Origin: Cellulomonas fimi ATCC 484
Lineage (GTDB): Bacteria; Actinomycetota; Actinomycetes; Actinomycetales; Cellulomonadaceae
Assembly: GCF_000212695.1 (NCBI RefSeq)
Contig: NC_015514.1
Location: 2,480,001-2,544,000, forward strand
Direction: 5' to 3'
DNA length: 64,000 nucleotides
The position numbers were made by a program, and so were the translations under genes. The notes below the pieces were generated by a model that searched no databases, was not told the origin of the DNA, and saw nothing but the letters and a program-made list of their open reading frames with translations. This document shows positions 51,927 to 61,553 of this stretch, piece after piece. Within the stretch, counting starts at the first letter, position 1; each line of letters begins with the position of its first letter.

Positions 51927-52144
51927 GCCGGCTCGACCGCGATGCGCGTGCAGGTGTGCCGGTCGAGCGCGAACCGCTCGGCGCCGACCGCGACCACCCG
52001 GCCCTGCGCACGGGCGTCGTGCGTCACCTCCACGACCGCCCCCGGCCGCAGGCCGAGCTCGCGCAGCCGCAGCCCGGCTCGACCGTCGACGCCGAGGTGG
52101 ACGACCCGGAGCAGGGATCGCGTGGGGGCACCGGTGAGGTCCAT
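51923..52144 (-). CDS. feoA: FeoA iron-transport accessory protein
   Basis: The 73-residue SH3-like protein has VVHLGVDGRAGLRLRELGLRP, GAVVEVTHDA and ERFALDRHTCTRIAVEPA, the standard FeoA pattern (AxRLxxLGLxPG..., ALxxxxAxxIxV). It is first of three overlapping genes feoABC. A DtxR/IdeR-type iron box lies 17 bp upstream of ATG 52144. Confidence 0.93.
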   Translation of the reverse strand: MDLTGAPTRSLLRVVHLGVDGRAGLRLRELGLRPGAVVEVTHDARAQGRVVAVGAERFALDRHTCTRIAVEPA

Positions 52145-52160
52145 GGCGCGAACCTACGAG

Positions 52161-52179
52161 TGAGGCGTGCCTAACCTCA
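52161..52179. promoter_or_regulatory. Predicted DtxR/IdeR iron box upstream of feoABC
   Basis: On the minus strand TGAGGTTAGGCACGCCTCA is a 19-bp dyad matching most positions of the IdeR/DtxR consensus TwAGGTwAGsCTwACCTwA. The first half (AGGTTAGGC) is nearly perfect. Its position just ahead of feoA fits iron-dependent repression. Confidence 0.7.
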
Positions 52180-52200
52180 TGGGACGTTCGTCCCGGCCGC

Positions 52201-52238
52201 GAGCCGGCACCGCGCGTCGGTCCGCGCGGTGCCGGCTC
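52201..52238 (-). terminator. Terminator after the CBS-domain gene
   Basis: GAGCCGGCACCGCGCG (52201-52216) and its exact complement (52223-52238) form a 16-bp stem with a six-base loop just past the CBS gene stop. Confidence 0.75.
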
Positions 52239-52259
52239 ATGGGGTTCCGGCTCGTGCGG

Positions 52260-52676
52260 TCACTCGTCGGGCGCGGCCGCCGAGATGTCCGCGAGCGCCG
52301 AGTCCGGGTCGAGCGCCTGGGCCAGGTCGCCCAGGCTCAGGATCCCCACGGCCTGGTCGCCCTCGACGACCGGGACGCGGCGGACGGCCTTTTCGCGCAT
52401 CAGGCGCACGACCTCCGCGAGGTCGTCGTCGGGTCCGACGGTGACGAGCTCCTCGCTCGCGAGCTGCCCGACCGGCGCGTCCAGGCCGATGCCCTCGGCA
52501 AGGCCGCGGACGACGAGGTCACGGTCGGTCACGATCCCGACGACCGCGCCTCCCTCGGCGACGACGAGCGAGCCGACGTCCTGCGTCGCCATCGTCTGCG
52601 CGACGGCGTGCAGCGTGTCGGTCACCTCGACCACGGTGGGGTGCGGCGTCATGAGCTCGGAGACGGTGCGAGGCAT
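52260..52676 (-). CDS. Tandem CBS-domain protein
   Basis: The 138-residue product is made of two CBS motifs: VSELMTPHPTVVEVTDTLHA with GIVTDRDLVVRGL, and VGQLASEELVTVGPDDDLAE with VGILSLGDLAQAL. Such stand-alone pairs bind adenine nucleotides and usually regulate a partner. No enzyme domain is attached. ATG 52676 has a GAGGA ribosome site. Confidence 0.92.
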   Translation of the reverse strand: MPRTVSELMTPHPTVVEVTDTLHAVAQTMATQDVGSLVVAEGGAVVGIVTDRDLVVRGLAEGIGLDAPVGQLASEELVTVGPDDDLAEVVRLMREKAVRRVPVVEGDQAVGILSLGDLAQALDPDSALADISAAAPDE

Positions 52677-52840
52677 GCGTTCCTCCTCGGGCTCGGGCGG
52701 CGGCCGGCTGGGCCACGCCCGCGGACGGCGACTGCTTCACCGCTGTCCACCGTGGGTCACACGGCGCCGGACCGCATCTCGGGGACGCCGTGCCGTTCAG
52801 CCCCCGCCCGGCCAGGCCGATAGGGAGGCAGGAGGTGCCG

Positions 52841-54409
52841 GTGCCCACGCTGGTGGAGGCGGTGTCGTTGCTCGCGGCGGTCGTGGCGACCGCGACGGGC
52901 CTGCTCGTGCTGCGCGGCCGGCGGACGTCCGCGCTGGCCCTGCCGCTGGCCGTCATGATGTTCGGCGCGTCGCTGTGGGCCGCCGCGCGGGCGCTCCTGC
53001 CGGTCGCCGCCGGCTCGGTGCCGACCACGGTCGTGCTGCACCACCTCGTGCTCCCGGGCGCCGCCGCGGTCTCGGCCGCGACGTTCTGGTACTTCGTCGT
53101 GCTGTCCGGGCGCCGCGTGTCCCGCCGGGGTGCGGCCCTGCTGCTGGTCCATCCCGCGCTGCTCGTCGTCGTCCTGGCGGTCGACGCCTGGACGGGGCTG
53201 CTCCTGCGCGTGCGCGTCGAGGACGGGGTCGTGCGCGTCGGCGCCGGCCCTCTGTACTGGGTCCACCTCGCCTACTGCTACGCGCTCGTCGCCGCGGGCA
53301 TCGTCCTCGCGCTGGGCGCGATGGTCCGCACCGTCCCGCGGCACCGCCGCGTCTACCTCGTGTCCGCCCTCGCGGCCACGATCCCGGTCGTGGGCAACGT
53401 GCTGACGACCCTCGTGGCGACGCGCGGGCAGGGCGTGCACCTCACGCCCGTGTTCTTCCTGGTCAGCGCGGCGATCTGGTGGTGGGTCGAGCGATTCGCG
53501 CGGCACAGCGCCGTCGTGCCGGTGACGACGCGTCAGGTTCTCGAGGCCCTCGACGACGCGGTCGTGGTCCTCGACCCCGACGGCCACGTGCTGGACGCGA
53601 ACCGGTCGGCCCGCACGCTCCTCGGCGGGCCCGACGGGACGGGCCTCGGGAGCTCGGGCCGGGCGTGGCAGGACCACCTGGCGCTCGACCTGTCGGACCC
53701 CGGCGGGTCGACGCTCACGACGGCCGAGGGCACCGCGCTCGACGTGCGCGCCACGCCGATGACCGACGCCGCGGGCCGCGCCGCGGGCACGGTGGTCGTG
53801 CTGCGGGACGTCACCGAGCTCGAGCGACTGCGTGCCGAGCTCGAGGAGCAGGCGAGCCGGGACGGGCTGACCGGCCTGCACAACCGGCGCTCGCTCGCGC
53901 AGCGGCTCACGACGGCGGTCGAGCAGTCCGCGGGGACGGGCGCGCCGCTGAGCATGGTCCTGCTCGACCTGGACCACTTCAAGACCGTCAACGACACGCA
54001 CGGCCACGCGGTCGGCGACCGGGTGCTGCGTGAGGTGGCGGCGCTGCTCGCGGCCGCGACGGGTCCGGGCGAGATCGCGGCACGGCTCGGCGGCGAGGAG
54101 TTCGTCCTGCTGCTGCCCGGGGTCGACGTCGTCGACGCGACGCGGCGGGCGGAGCGTCTGCGCACGCGCTGCGCGCGCCTCGCGGTCCCCGCGGGCGACG
54201 TGACGCTCACGCTGACCCTGAGCGCGGGCGTGGCCGCGCACGCGGCGGGTGGCACCCCCGACGACCTGCTGCGCGCGGCCGACGACGCGATGTACGCGGC
54301 GAAGGCCGCCGGGCGTGACCGGGTCACGGCGGCACCGGACGGCGCACGGGCGGGCCGGGTCCCGACCCCGCGGGGGCCGGTCGACGCGAGCCGACCGGCG
54401 CCCGCCTGA
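52841..54409 (+). CDS. Membrane diguanylate cyclase (7TM sensor - PAS - GGDEF)
   Basis: The 522-residue product has about seven N-terminal membrane helices (3-225) of the histidine-kinase 7TM sensor type. A PAS-like domain follows (about 235-340: VLEALDDAVVVLDPDGHVLD, VVLRDVTELERLRAELEEQA). The last domain is GGDEF (about 345-505: DGLTGLHNRRSL, MVLLDLDHFKTVND, GGEEFVLLLPG). GGEEF is the active-site loop for c-di-GMP synthesis. No RxxD product-inhibition site lies five residues before it. GTG 52841 follows AGGAGG. Confidence 0.9.
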   Translation: MPTLVEAVSLLAAVVATATGLLVLRGRRTSALALPLAVMMFGASLWAAARALLPVAAGSVPTTVVLHHLVLPGAAAVSAATFWYFVVLSGRRVSRRGAALLLVHPALLVVVLAVDAWTGLLLRVRVEDGVVRVGAGPLYWVHLAYCYALVAAGIVLALGAMVRTVPRHRRVYLVSALAATIPVVGNVLTTLVATRGQGVHLTPVFFLVSAAIWWWVERFARHSAVVPVTTRQVLEALDDAVVVLDPDGHVLDANRSARTLLGGPDGTGLGSSGRAWQDHLALDLSDPGGSTLTTAEGTALDVRATPMTDAAGRAAGTVVVLRDVTELERLRAELEEQASRDGLTGLHNRRSLAQRLTTAVEQSAGTGAPLSMVLLDLDHFKTVNDTHGHAVGDRVLREVAALLAAATGPGEIAARLGGEEFVLLLPGVDVVDATRRAERLRTRCARLAVPAGDVTLTLTLSAGVAAHAAGGTPDDLLRAADDAMYAAKAAGRDRVTAAPDGARAGRVPTPRGPVDASRPAPA

Positions 54410-54427
54410 TCCGGGCGGACGAGCGGG

Positions 54428-55204
54428 TCAGCCCTGCGCGTCGCGCCAGGCCACCCACCGCTCGACGAGCGACAGGTCGTAGTCGGGGCCGTCCACGCCG
54501 ATCGTGAACAGCGTGACGCCCGCCTGGACCAGCTCGTCCGCGACCTCCTCCGGCGGGGCGCCGACGCCGATGCTGCGCTCGACGAGGCTCGCCGTGTCGC
54601 GGCCGACGGCGCTGCCGTGCTCGTCGAGGATCGCGCTCTTGCGCCGCAGCGTCTCGACGTCCCCGAACGAGTGCCACGCGTCGGCGTGCTCGGCCACGAT
54701 CCGCAGCGTCTTGCGCTCCCCGCCCCCGCCGATCAGCACCGGGATGTCGCGCGTCGGCGCGGGGTTCGCGACGGCGAGCCGCCGCTTGATGCGCGGCAGC
54801 GCGTCGGCGAGGTCCGCGATCCGCGACCCGGCGGTGCCGAACTCGTACCCGAACTGGTCGTAGTCCTTCTCGAACCACCCGGCCCCGATGCCGAGGACCA
54901 GCCGCCCGCCGCTGATGTGGTCGACCGTGCGGGCCATGTCCGCGAGCAGCTCGGGGTTGCGGTAGGAGTTGCACGTCACGAGCGCGCCGATCTCGACACG
55001 GCTCGTCTGCTCGGCCCAGGCCCCGAGCATCGTCCAGCACTCGAAGTGCTTGCCGTCGGGGTCGCCGGACAGCGGGAAGAAGTGGTCCCAGTTGAAGACG
55101 ATGTCGACCCCGGCGTCCTCCGCGCGGCGGACCGCGTCGCGGATCTGCGCGTAGTCGGCGTGCTGCGGCTGGATCTGGACCCCGATGCGGATGGCGCGTG
55201 TCAT
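54428..55204 (-). CDS. LLM-class F420-dependent oxidoreductase
   Basis: Luciferase-like TIM-barrel enzyme that probably uses coenzyme F420. The 258-residue product starts MTRAIRIGVQIQPQHADYAQ, followed by DAGVDIVFNWDHFFPLSGDP, TSRVEIGALVTCNSYRNPEL, MARTVDHISGGRLVLGIGAG and IPVLIGGGGERKTLR, the standard family landmarks. ATG 55204 is supported by a TAGCGT box 7 nt upstream. The substrate is unknown. Confidence 0.92.
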   Translation of the reverse strand: MTRAIRIGVQIQPQHADYAQIRDAVRRAEDAGVDIVFNWDHFFPLSGDPDGKHFECWTMLGAWAEQTSRVEIGALVTCNSYRNPELLADMARTVDHISGGRLVLGIGAGWFEKDYDQFGYEFGTAGSRIADLADALPRIKRRLAVANPAPTRDIPVLIGGGGERKTLRIVAEHADAWHSFGDVETLRRKSAILDEHGSAVGRDTASLVERSIGVGAPPEEVADELVQAGVTLFTIGVDGPDYDLSLVERWVAWRDAQG

Positions 55205-55211
55205 GGGCGCC

Positions 55212-55217
55212 ACGCTA
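55212..55217 (-). promoter_or_regulatory. -10 box (TAGCGT) before the LLM gene
   Basis: TAGCGT on the minus strand ends 7 nt before ATG 55204, the same hexamer and spacing as for the Nif3-like and MOSC genes. A leaderless transcript is predicted. Confidence 0.5.
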
Positions 55218-55575
55218 CGTCCGCACCGCACGGCGGTCGCGCCCGTCGGCCGGACGTCTCAGCGTCCGGGCGCCCGGCCGGGCGCAGGTCGCACCGGTGG
55301 CGGGCGCCGACGGGCGGGCCTAGCGTCGACAGGGCCGCGCCGGCGTCGTCGGGCGGCACAGCCGTCACCCGGGTCGCACCCGGGGAGCAGGGGGCGGACC
55401 GGCTGCACGGCCGGTGCACAGCGGGCGACCCGCGGCTCCACGCGACGGTCACGCGACAGAGGGTTCGCGTCCACGTCACCTCGCCGTCCTGCGCACGTCA
55501 CCGCGGCGGGACGAGGGCGACACCACCGGCACCCGCGACGGGTGCCGGGCACGGTTCGACGCCGGAGGAGCACCC
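55218..55575. other. Control region before the Mn catalase gene
   Basis: This stretch lies between the LLM promoter and Mn catalase. Open frames here continue from neighbouring shadow frames and have no ribosome site. A GGAGGAG ribosome site for the catalase is at the right end. I see no clear operator or RNA. Confidence 0.4.
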
Positions 55576-56544
55576 ATGTACCTGCACGTGCAGCGACTCA
55601 TCAACGACATCGAGGCCGACGAGCCGGACCCGGCCGCCGCGAACGCGCTCCAGGAGGGGCTGGGCGGCCAGTTCGGCGAGATGCGCACGATGATGCAGTA
55701 CCTGTTCCAGAGCATGAACTTCCGCGGCCCGGCCGGGAAGCCGTACCGCGACCTGCTGCAGGGGATCGGGACGGAGGAGATCAGCCACGTCGAGCTGATC
55801 GGCACGACCATCGTCCGGCTCCTGGACGGCTCGCCGCGGTACAACGGCAAGAAGACCGACCCGCTCGACGAGCCCGGCGCAGGCGGCAGGACGCCGCTCG
55901 AGAACGCGCTGCACGAGAGCAACATCCACCACTACCTCGTGGCGTCGCAGGGTGCGCTGCCCGTCGACGCGGCCGGCAACCCGTGGAGCGGCTCGTACGT
56001 CTACAACTCCGGCAACCTGGTCCTCGACCTGCTCTACAACCTCATGCTGGAGAGCACGGGACGCCTGCAGAAGTGCCGCATCTACGAGATGACGTCGAAC
56101 AAGACGGCGCGCTCGACGATCTCCTACCTCATCGTCCGCGACCAGGCGCACGAGAACGCGTACGCGCGGGCCCTGGAGACGCTCGGCGTGAGCTGGGCGT
56201 CGGTGCTGCCGATCCCGAAGACCAACGCGGAGAAGTTCCCCGAGGTCCGCAAGCTCCTCGACCTGGGGCTGCAGAGCAAGCAGTACTCGTTCGACCTGAC
56301 CGCGCAGTCGGAGGCGGGGCGCATCTTCCAGGGCATGTCGCCGTCGAAGGACGGCACGCAGCTCGACGCGTCCGAGCAGGCCCCGGCGGGGGTCCCCCTG
56401 ACGATCGCCGAGGAGCGGTTCGAGGAGTTCTCCCCCGGGCTCGACCCGGAGCTCCTCGCCCTCGTGCAGGCGACGGCCGAGCTCGAGATGGCGGAGGTGC
56501 AGCCCCTGTACGGGCCGATCCCGCCGCCCGAGGGCACGTCCTGA
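55576..56544 (+). CDS. Manganese catalase
   Basis: It dismutates H2O2 with a di-Mn site in a ferritin-like four-helix bundle. The 322-residue product has ligand helices with EMRTMMQYLFQSMNF, IGTEEISHVELI (E and H ligands), NLVLDLLYNLMLE and VRDQAHENAYARALE (second E/H pair). The C-terminal tail wraps the subunit as usual. ATG 55576 follows GGAGGAG. The length is typical. A terminator follows. Confidence 0.93.
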   Translation: MYLHVQRLINDIEADEPDPAAANALQEGLGGQFGEMRTMMQYLFQSMNFRGPAGKPYRDLLQGIGTEEISHVELIGTTIVRLLDGSPRYNGKKTDPLDEPGAGGRTPLENALHESNIHHYLVASQGALPVDAAGNPWSGSYVYNSGNLVLDLLYNLMLESTGRLQKCRIYEMTSNKTARSTISYLIVRDQAHENAYARALETLGVSWASVLPIPKTNAEKFPEVRKLLDLGLQSKQYSFDLTAQSEAGRIFQGMSPSKDGTQLDASEQAPAGVPLTIAEERFEEFSPGLDPELLALVQATAELEMAEVQPLYGPIPPPEGTS

Positions 56545-56554
56545 CCGACCGCAC

Positions 56555-56592
56555 GACGCCCGCCCGTCACCCGAGGGTCACGGGCGGGCGTC
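56555..56592. terminator. Bidirectional terminator after Mn catalase
   Basis: GACGCCCGCCCG and its exact complement form a 12-bp outer stem (56555-56566 with 56581-56592), extended by a partial CACCC/GGTCA inner pairing, between convergent genes. Confidence 0.7.
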
Positions 56593-56660
56593 GGGGTGCC
56601 CCCCGGTGTGCCGCGGCGGGGTCGCGCGGCCCAGCGCGCCCGAGCGCTCCCGGGCGCGGG

Positions 56661-57086
56661 TCAGGCCGCGACGCTCCGCAGCGGCTGCGCGGCCCCGCGG
56701 CCACGACGCACGACGGTGCGGTCGGGCACCACCTCGTCCGGCGGGACGTACGCGCCCGCCTCCACGACGACCCCGTCGCCGACCTTCGCGCGGCTGCCCA
56801 CGCGGGCGCCCGCCCCGACGCTCGTGCCGGGGCCGAGGTGCACCGACGTGCCGACGGTCACGTCGGCACCGACCCGTACGTCGCGGTCGACCCAGCTGCC
56901 GGCACCGACGCGGCTGCGCGGTCCGACGTGCGCGCCGGCCTCGACGTACGCGCCGGCCGCGACCGAGGCGTCCTCGTGCACGTGCGCGTCGGGCGAGACG
57001 AGGCCGCCGCCGTTGTCGTGGCGCGCGTACCGCAGCACACGGCCGTCGTCGGTCTCGAGCTCGAAGCGGGCTCTCTTCGTCCTCAT
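56661..57086 (-). CDS. Hexapeptide-repeat (left-handed beta-helix) protein
   Basis: The 141-residue product has a short N-terminal domain (RARFELETDDGRVLRYARHD) followed by about eight hexapeptide turns such as AHVHEDASVAAGAYVEAGAH, VGPRSRVGAGSWV and VGTSVHLGPGTSVGAGARVG. This is a transferase-like beta helix without a recognised acceptor motif. Whether it is an enzyme or only a scaffold cannot be told. ATG 57086 has a GAGG ribosome site. Confidence 0.8.
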   Translation of the reverse strand: MRTKRARFELETDDGRVLRYARHDNGGGLVSPDAHVHEDASVAAGAYVEAGAHVGPRSRVGAGSWVDRDVRVGADVTVGTSVHLGPGTSVGAGARVGSRAKVGDGVVVEAGAYVPPDEVVPDRTVVRRGRGAAQPLRSVAA

Positions 57087-57191
57087 GCCACCTCTTCCCA
57101 GTAATGGTTCTCGGTAGCCTCAACGAACGACACCCGCGGAGGATTTCCCGCGACGGCCCGCCGGCGTTGCGCCCAGCGCGAACGGAGGGCA

Positions 57192-57219
57192 CGGGCGTGC
57201 GCGTGGACGCGCACGCCCG
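57192..57219 (-). terminator. Terminator after the lipoprotein/kinase pair
   Basis: CGGGCGTGCGCG pairs with CGCGCACGCCCG around a TGGA loop, 41 bp past the lipoprotein gene stop. Confidence 0.7.
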
Positions 57220-57259
57220 CTCCGGTCACCCAGGACGTGCTCCGGACGCCCCGGAGCCG

Positions 57260-57780
57260 TCAGCCCTTGGGGCCCTTCCCCTTGTCCCGCCCGGGCGCGC
57301 CGGGGGCGGGCTTCGGCGCGGGCGCCGGCGCGGGCGCGGACTTCTCGGCGGCCTCCGCGGCCTTCGCGGCCTCCGCCGCCGCGGCCGCCTCCTGCGCCTG
57401 ACGGGCGGCCTCGGCGTCCGCGAGCGCCTGCGCGACGGCGGCGTCCGCCTCGGCCTGCGCCTGGGCCGCCCGGGCCGCCTCCGCGGCCTGCAGCTCCGCC
57501 TCGACGTCGTCGAGCGCCGCGTCCAGGGCGGCGTACCGCGCGTCCGAGATCTCGCCCGCGGACCGGCCGTCCTCGACCGACGCACGGACCCGGTCGAGCA
57601 GTGCGTCCGCGGCCTCGAAGCGACCCTCGGCCGCGGCCCGGGTCACGGCCAGCACGTCGCCCTGCAGCGAGCGCGCGCGACCGGCGTCGAGGTCGGGTGC
57701 CGCACAGCCACCGAGCACCAGGGCCCCGGTCACCAGCACGCCGGCGGCGAACCGGCGCCGCGCGCGCCCCGTCCGCGGCG

Positions 57781-57784
<4 letters not shown>
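57260..57784 (-). CDS. Lipoprotein partner of the Ser/Thr kinase (174 aa)
   Basis: The signal segment and lipobox GALVLGGC are followed by a short helical domain (AVTRAAAEGRFEAADALLDR, VRASVEDGRSAGEISDARYA) and a long Ala/Glu/Gln coiled coil ending in a Pro/Ala/Lys-rich tail. It overlaps the kinase stop by 4 bp and is translationally coupled. It could sense or bind cell-wall material for the kinase; this is inference. Confidence 0.75.
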
Positions 57785-59214
<1,430 letters not shown>

Positions 59215-59312
59215 GTCGACCGACGGTAGGCGACCCGCGGTCGTGCCGCATGCCGACGAGCCCGTGCGCGGGCGGGTGCGCGCGAGGGCTCCGGGTGACG
59301 CGCGGGCGGTCG

Positions 59313-59957
59313 TCAGCGCTGCGGGAACCCGCGCCACGGGCCCGGCACGGTGAGCCGGAACCGCAGCGCGGCGACCCGCAGCGCGAAGACGAGCAGCACC
59401 GATGCCGCCACCGTCCACGGGTCCAGCCGGTCCCACCACCACAGCAGGACGACGAGGCTCGACCCGAGCAGCGCCGGGACGGCGTAGAGCTGGCGGTGGT
59501 GCAGCACCACGGGAACTTCACCCGTCAGGAGGTCCCGCAGGACTCCCCCGCCCACCCCCGTCATGACGCCGACGACGACGGCCGCGGTGGCGGTCGTGCC
59601 GAGCTCGAGGCCCTTGATCGTGCCGACGACGGTGAAGATCGCGAGCGCCCCCGCGTCGAGCATGACGATGGCGCGCCGCGCCCGCTCGAGCCGCGGGTGG
59701 AAGAAGTACATCGTGAGCCCGCCGGCGACGGCCGTGACGATCAGCCGCCAGTCGGAGATGCCGACCGGTGGCACCGCGCCGATGAGCACGTCGCGCAGCA
59801 TCCCGCCGCCCAGACCGGTCGCCCAGCCCAGGACGAGGATGCCGAACACGTCGAACTGCTTGCGGACCGCCGCGAGCGCGCCCGACATGGCGCTCACGTA
59901 CACCCCGAGGATCTCGAGCAGCGGCTCGTAGGGCAGGTCGGCGATCACGGACCGCAT
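59313..59957 (-). CDS. TRIC-family (UPF0126) cation channel protein
   Basis: The 214-residue membrane protein has seven predicted helices in two homologous halves. The half repeats contain GGGMLRDVLIG and GGGVLRDLLTGEVPVVLHHRQL, which are diagnostic of TRIC/YadS proteins that conduct K+ or other small cations. ATG 59957 (MRSVIADLPYEPLLE) is preferred over an upstream in-frame start at 59981. It lies just downstream of the phosphoesterase. Confidence 0.92.
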   Translation of the reverse strand: MRSVIADLPYEPLLEILGVYVSAMSGALAAVRKQFDVFGILVLGWATGLGGGMLRDVLIGAVPPVGISDWRLIVTAVAGGLTMYFFHPRLERARRAIVMLDAGALAIFTVVGTIKGLELGTTATAAVVVGVMTGVGGGVLRDLLTGEVPVVLHHRQLYAVPALLGSSLVVLLWWWDRLDPWTVAASVLLVFALRVAALRFRLTVPGPWRGFPQR

Positions 59958-59984
59958 CCTGGCAGGTGCCGCCGGGGCCACGCG

Positions 59985-60578
59985 TCAGCCGCTGCGCGGC
60001 GCGGCGGGTGGTGCAGCCGGTGCTGCGGCGGGTCGTGCGGCGGGCCGTGCGGTGCGCGGCGGGACGCGGTGCAGGACGAGGTCGTGCACGCCGCCGTCGG
60101 CCAGGGTGAACGTGAGGAACGTCCCGGTGGGCTGCCGGCGCCGGTCGGTGGGCGACCCCGGGTTGAGCAGCCGCAGGCCACGCGGGGTCGTGGTGTCCCA
60201 CGGGATGTGCGAGTGCCCGAAGACGAGGACGTCGAGGCCGGGGTGGTCCGCGTCGCAGCGCCGCTCGCGGCCCGCCGCCGCGCCGGTCTCGTGCACGACG
60301 CCGAGCCGGACGCCCCCGACCTGCGCGGTGGCGAGCAGCGGGACCCGCGCGCGGACGTCGGGCCCGTCGTTGTTGCCGTGGCAGGCGAGCAGGCGCCGCG
60401 CACGTCCGGCGAGCCGGTCGACGAGCGAGGCCGCCACCCAGTCCCCCGCGTGCAGCACGAGGTCCGCGTCGTCGACCGCGTCCCACAGGGCGTCCGGCAG
60501 GTCCCGGGCCCGGGCGGGCACGTGCGTGTCGGCCGTCGCGACGACGCGTACGGGCCCGTCGGTCAGGGGAGGCTCCAC
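59985..60578 (-). CDS. YfcE-family metallophosphoesterase
   Basis: The 197-residue product carries calcineurin-type metal motifs: ATADTHVPA (Asp, His), LHAGDW, CHGNND, and VFGHSHIPW. This order matches YfcE/MJ0936 phosphodiesterases. A Pro/Ala/Arg-rich C-terminal tail of about 30 residues is extra. GTG 60578 follows CAGACT by 6 nt, a leaderless-type arrangement. The substrate is unknown. Confidence 0.9.
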   Translation of the reverse strand: MEPPLTDGPVRVVATADTHVPARARDLPDALWDAVDDADLVLHAGDWVAASLVDRLAGRARRLLACHGNNDGPDVRARVPLLATAQVGGVRLGVVHETGAAAGRERRCDADHPGLDVLVFGHSHIPWDTTTPRGLRLLNPGSPTDRRRQPTGTFLTFTLADGGVHDLVLHRVPPRTARPAARPAAAPAAPPAAPRSG

Positions 60579-60749
60579 GGACCCAGTCTGCGCCCGCCGG
60601 ACCCCCGCGTCGCGCCCGGTCGCACGCCCGCGACCTGCACCGACGGCACCGGCTCGGCGACCGCTGGACGGGACGCCGCGCGAGCCTCACACTTGCGTCG
60701 CCCCCTCGATGTTCCGGCCGCAGAGTGCCGGGAAAGGACCCGTGCGGTC

Positions 60750-61547
60750 GTGCTGCGCACTGTCACCTCCCACCTGTCGATCGACGTGCGTCAGCCGCTC
60801 GAGCTGCTGCTCGCCGTGACCGTCGCGGACGCCGCATGGGACCGTTCCGAGCTCCTGTCGGTCCGCCACGAGGACGGCCCCCTGGACGTCGTCGAGATCA
60901 AGGGGCCGCACGGCGCGCGCACCCACCGCGTGCTCGCCCCCGCCGGCCGGCTGGTCGTCGACTACACCGCGACCGTGCGCGGTCAGGCCGACGCACCGCC
61001 CGTCGACGACCTCGACCTCGTCGAGTACCGCCGGCCGAGCCGGTACGCCGAGTCCGACCGGCTGCTCGCGTTCGCACGCGACCAGTTCCGCGGGCTCGAC
61101 GGGCCCGAGCTGCTCGACGCCGTCGCCACCTGGGTGACCGGGCACGTCACGTACCTGTCGGGCTCCAGCCTGCCGACGGACGGCGCGACGGACACGCTGC
61201 TCAAGCGGCGCGGCGTGTGCCGCGACTTCGCGCACCTGGTCGTCGCCCTGCTGCGGGCCAAGGACGTCCCCGCGCGGCTCGTGTCCGTCTACGCGCCGGG
61301 GCTCAAGCCCATGGACTTCCACGCCGTCGCCGAGGCGTTCGTCGACGGCGCGTGGCACGTGGTGGACGCGACGCGGCTCGCGCCGCGCGAGTCGCTCGTG
61401 CGGATCGCGACCGGGCGCGACGCCACGGACACCGCGTTCCTGTCGTACTACGGCGGCTCGCTCACGCTGCGCGCCATGACGGTGACGGCCACGGTCGACG
61501 GGACGCTCCCCGTCGACGACGGCGCCGGGCTGGTCACCCTGCGCTGA
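60750..61547 (+). CDS. Transglutaminase-like cysteine protease family protein
   Basis: The 265-residue product has a bacterial transglutaminase-like N-terminal beta domain (LSIDVRQPLELLLAVTVADA) and a core with the Cys-His-Asp triad: LLKRRGVCRDFAHLVVALLR, AVAEAFVDGAWHVVDATRLAP. Members cleave or crosslink peptides in the cell wall or cytosol. No signal peptide is seen. GTG 60750 has an AAAGGA ribosome site about 12 nt upstream. Confidence 0.85.
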   Translation: MLRTVTSHLSIDVRQPLELLLAVTVADAAWDRSELLSVRHEDGPLDVVEIKGPHGARTHRVLAPAGRLVVDYTATVRGQADAPPVDDLDLVEYRRPSRYAESDRLLAFARDQFRGLDGPELLDAVATWVTGHVTYLSGSSLPTDGATDTLLKRRGVCRDFAHLVVALLRAKDVPARLVSVYAPGLKPMDFHAVAEAFVDGAWHVVDATRLAPRESLVRIATGRDATDTAFLSYYGGSLTLRAMTVTATVDGTLPVDDGAGLVTLR

Positions 61548-61553
61548 GCGCCG

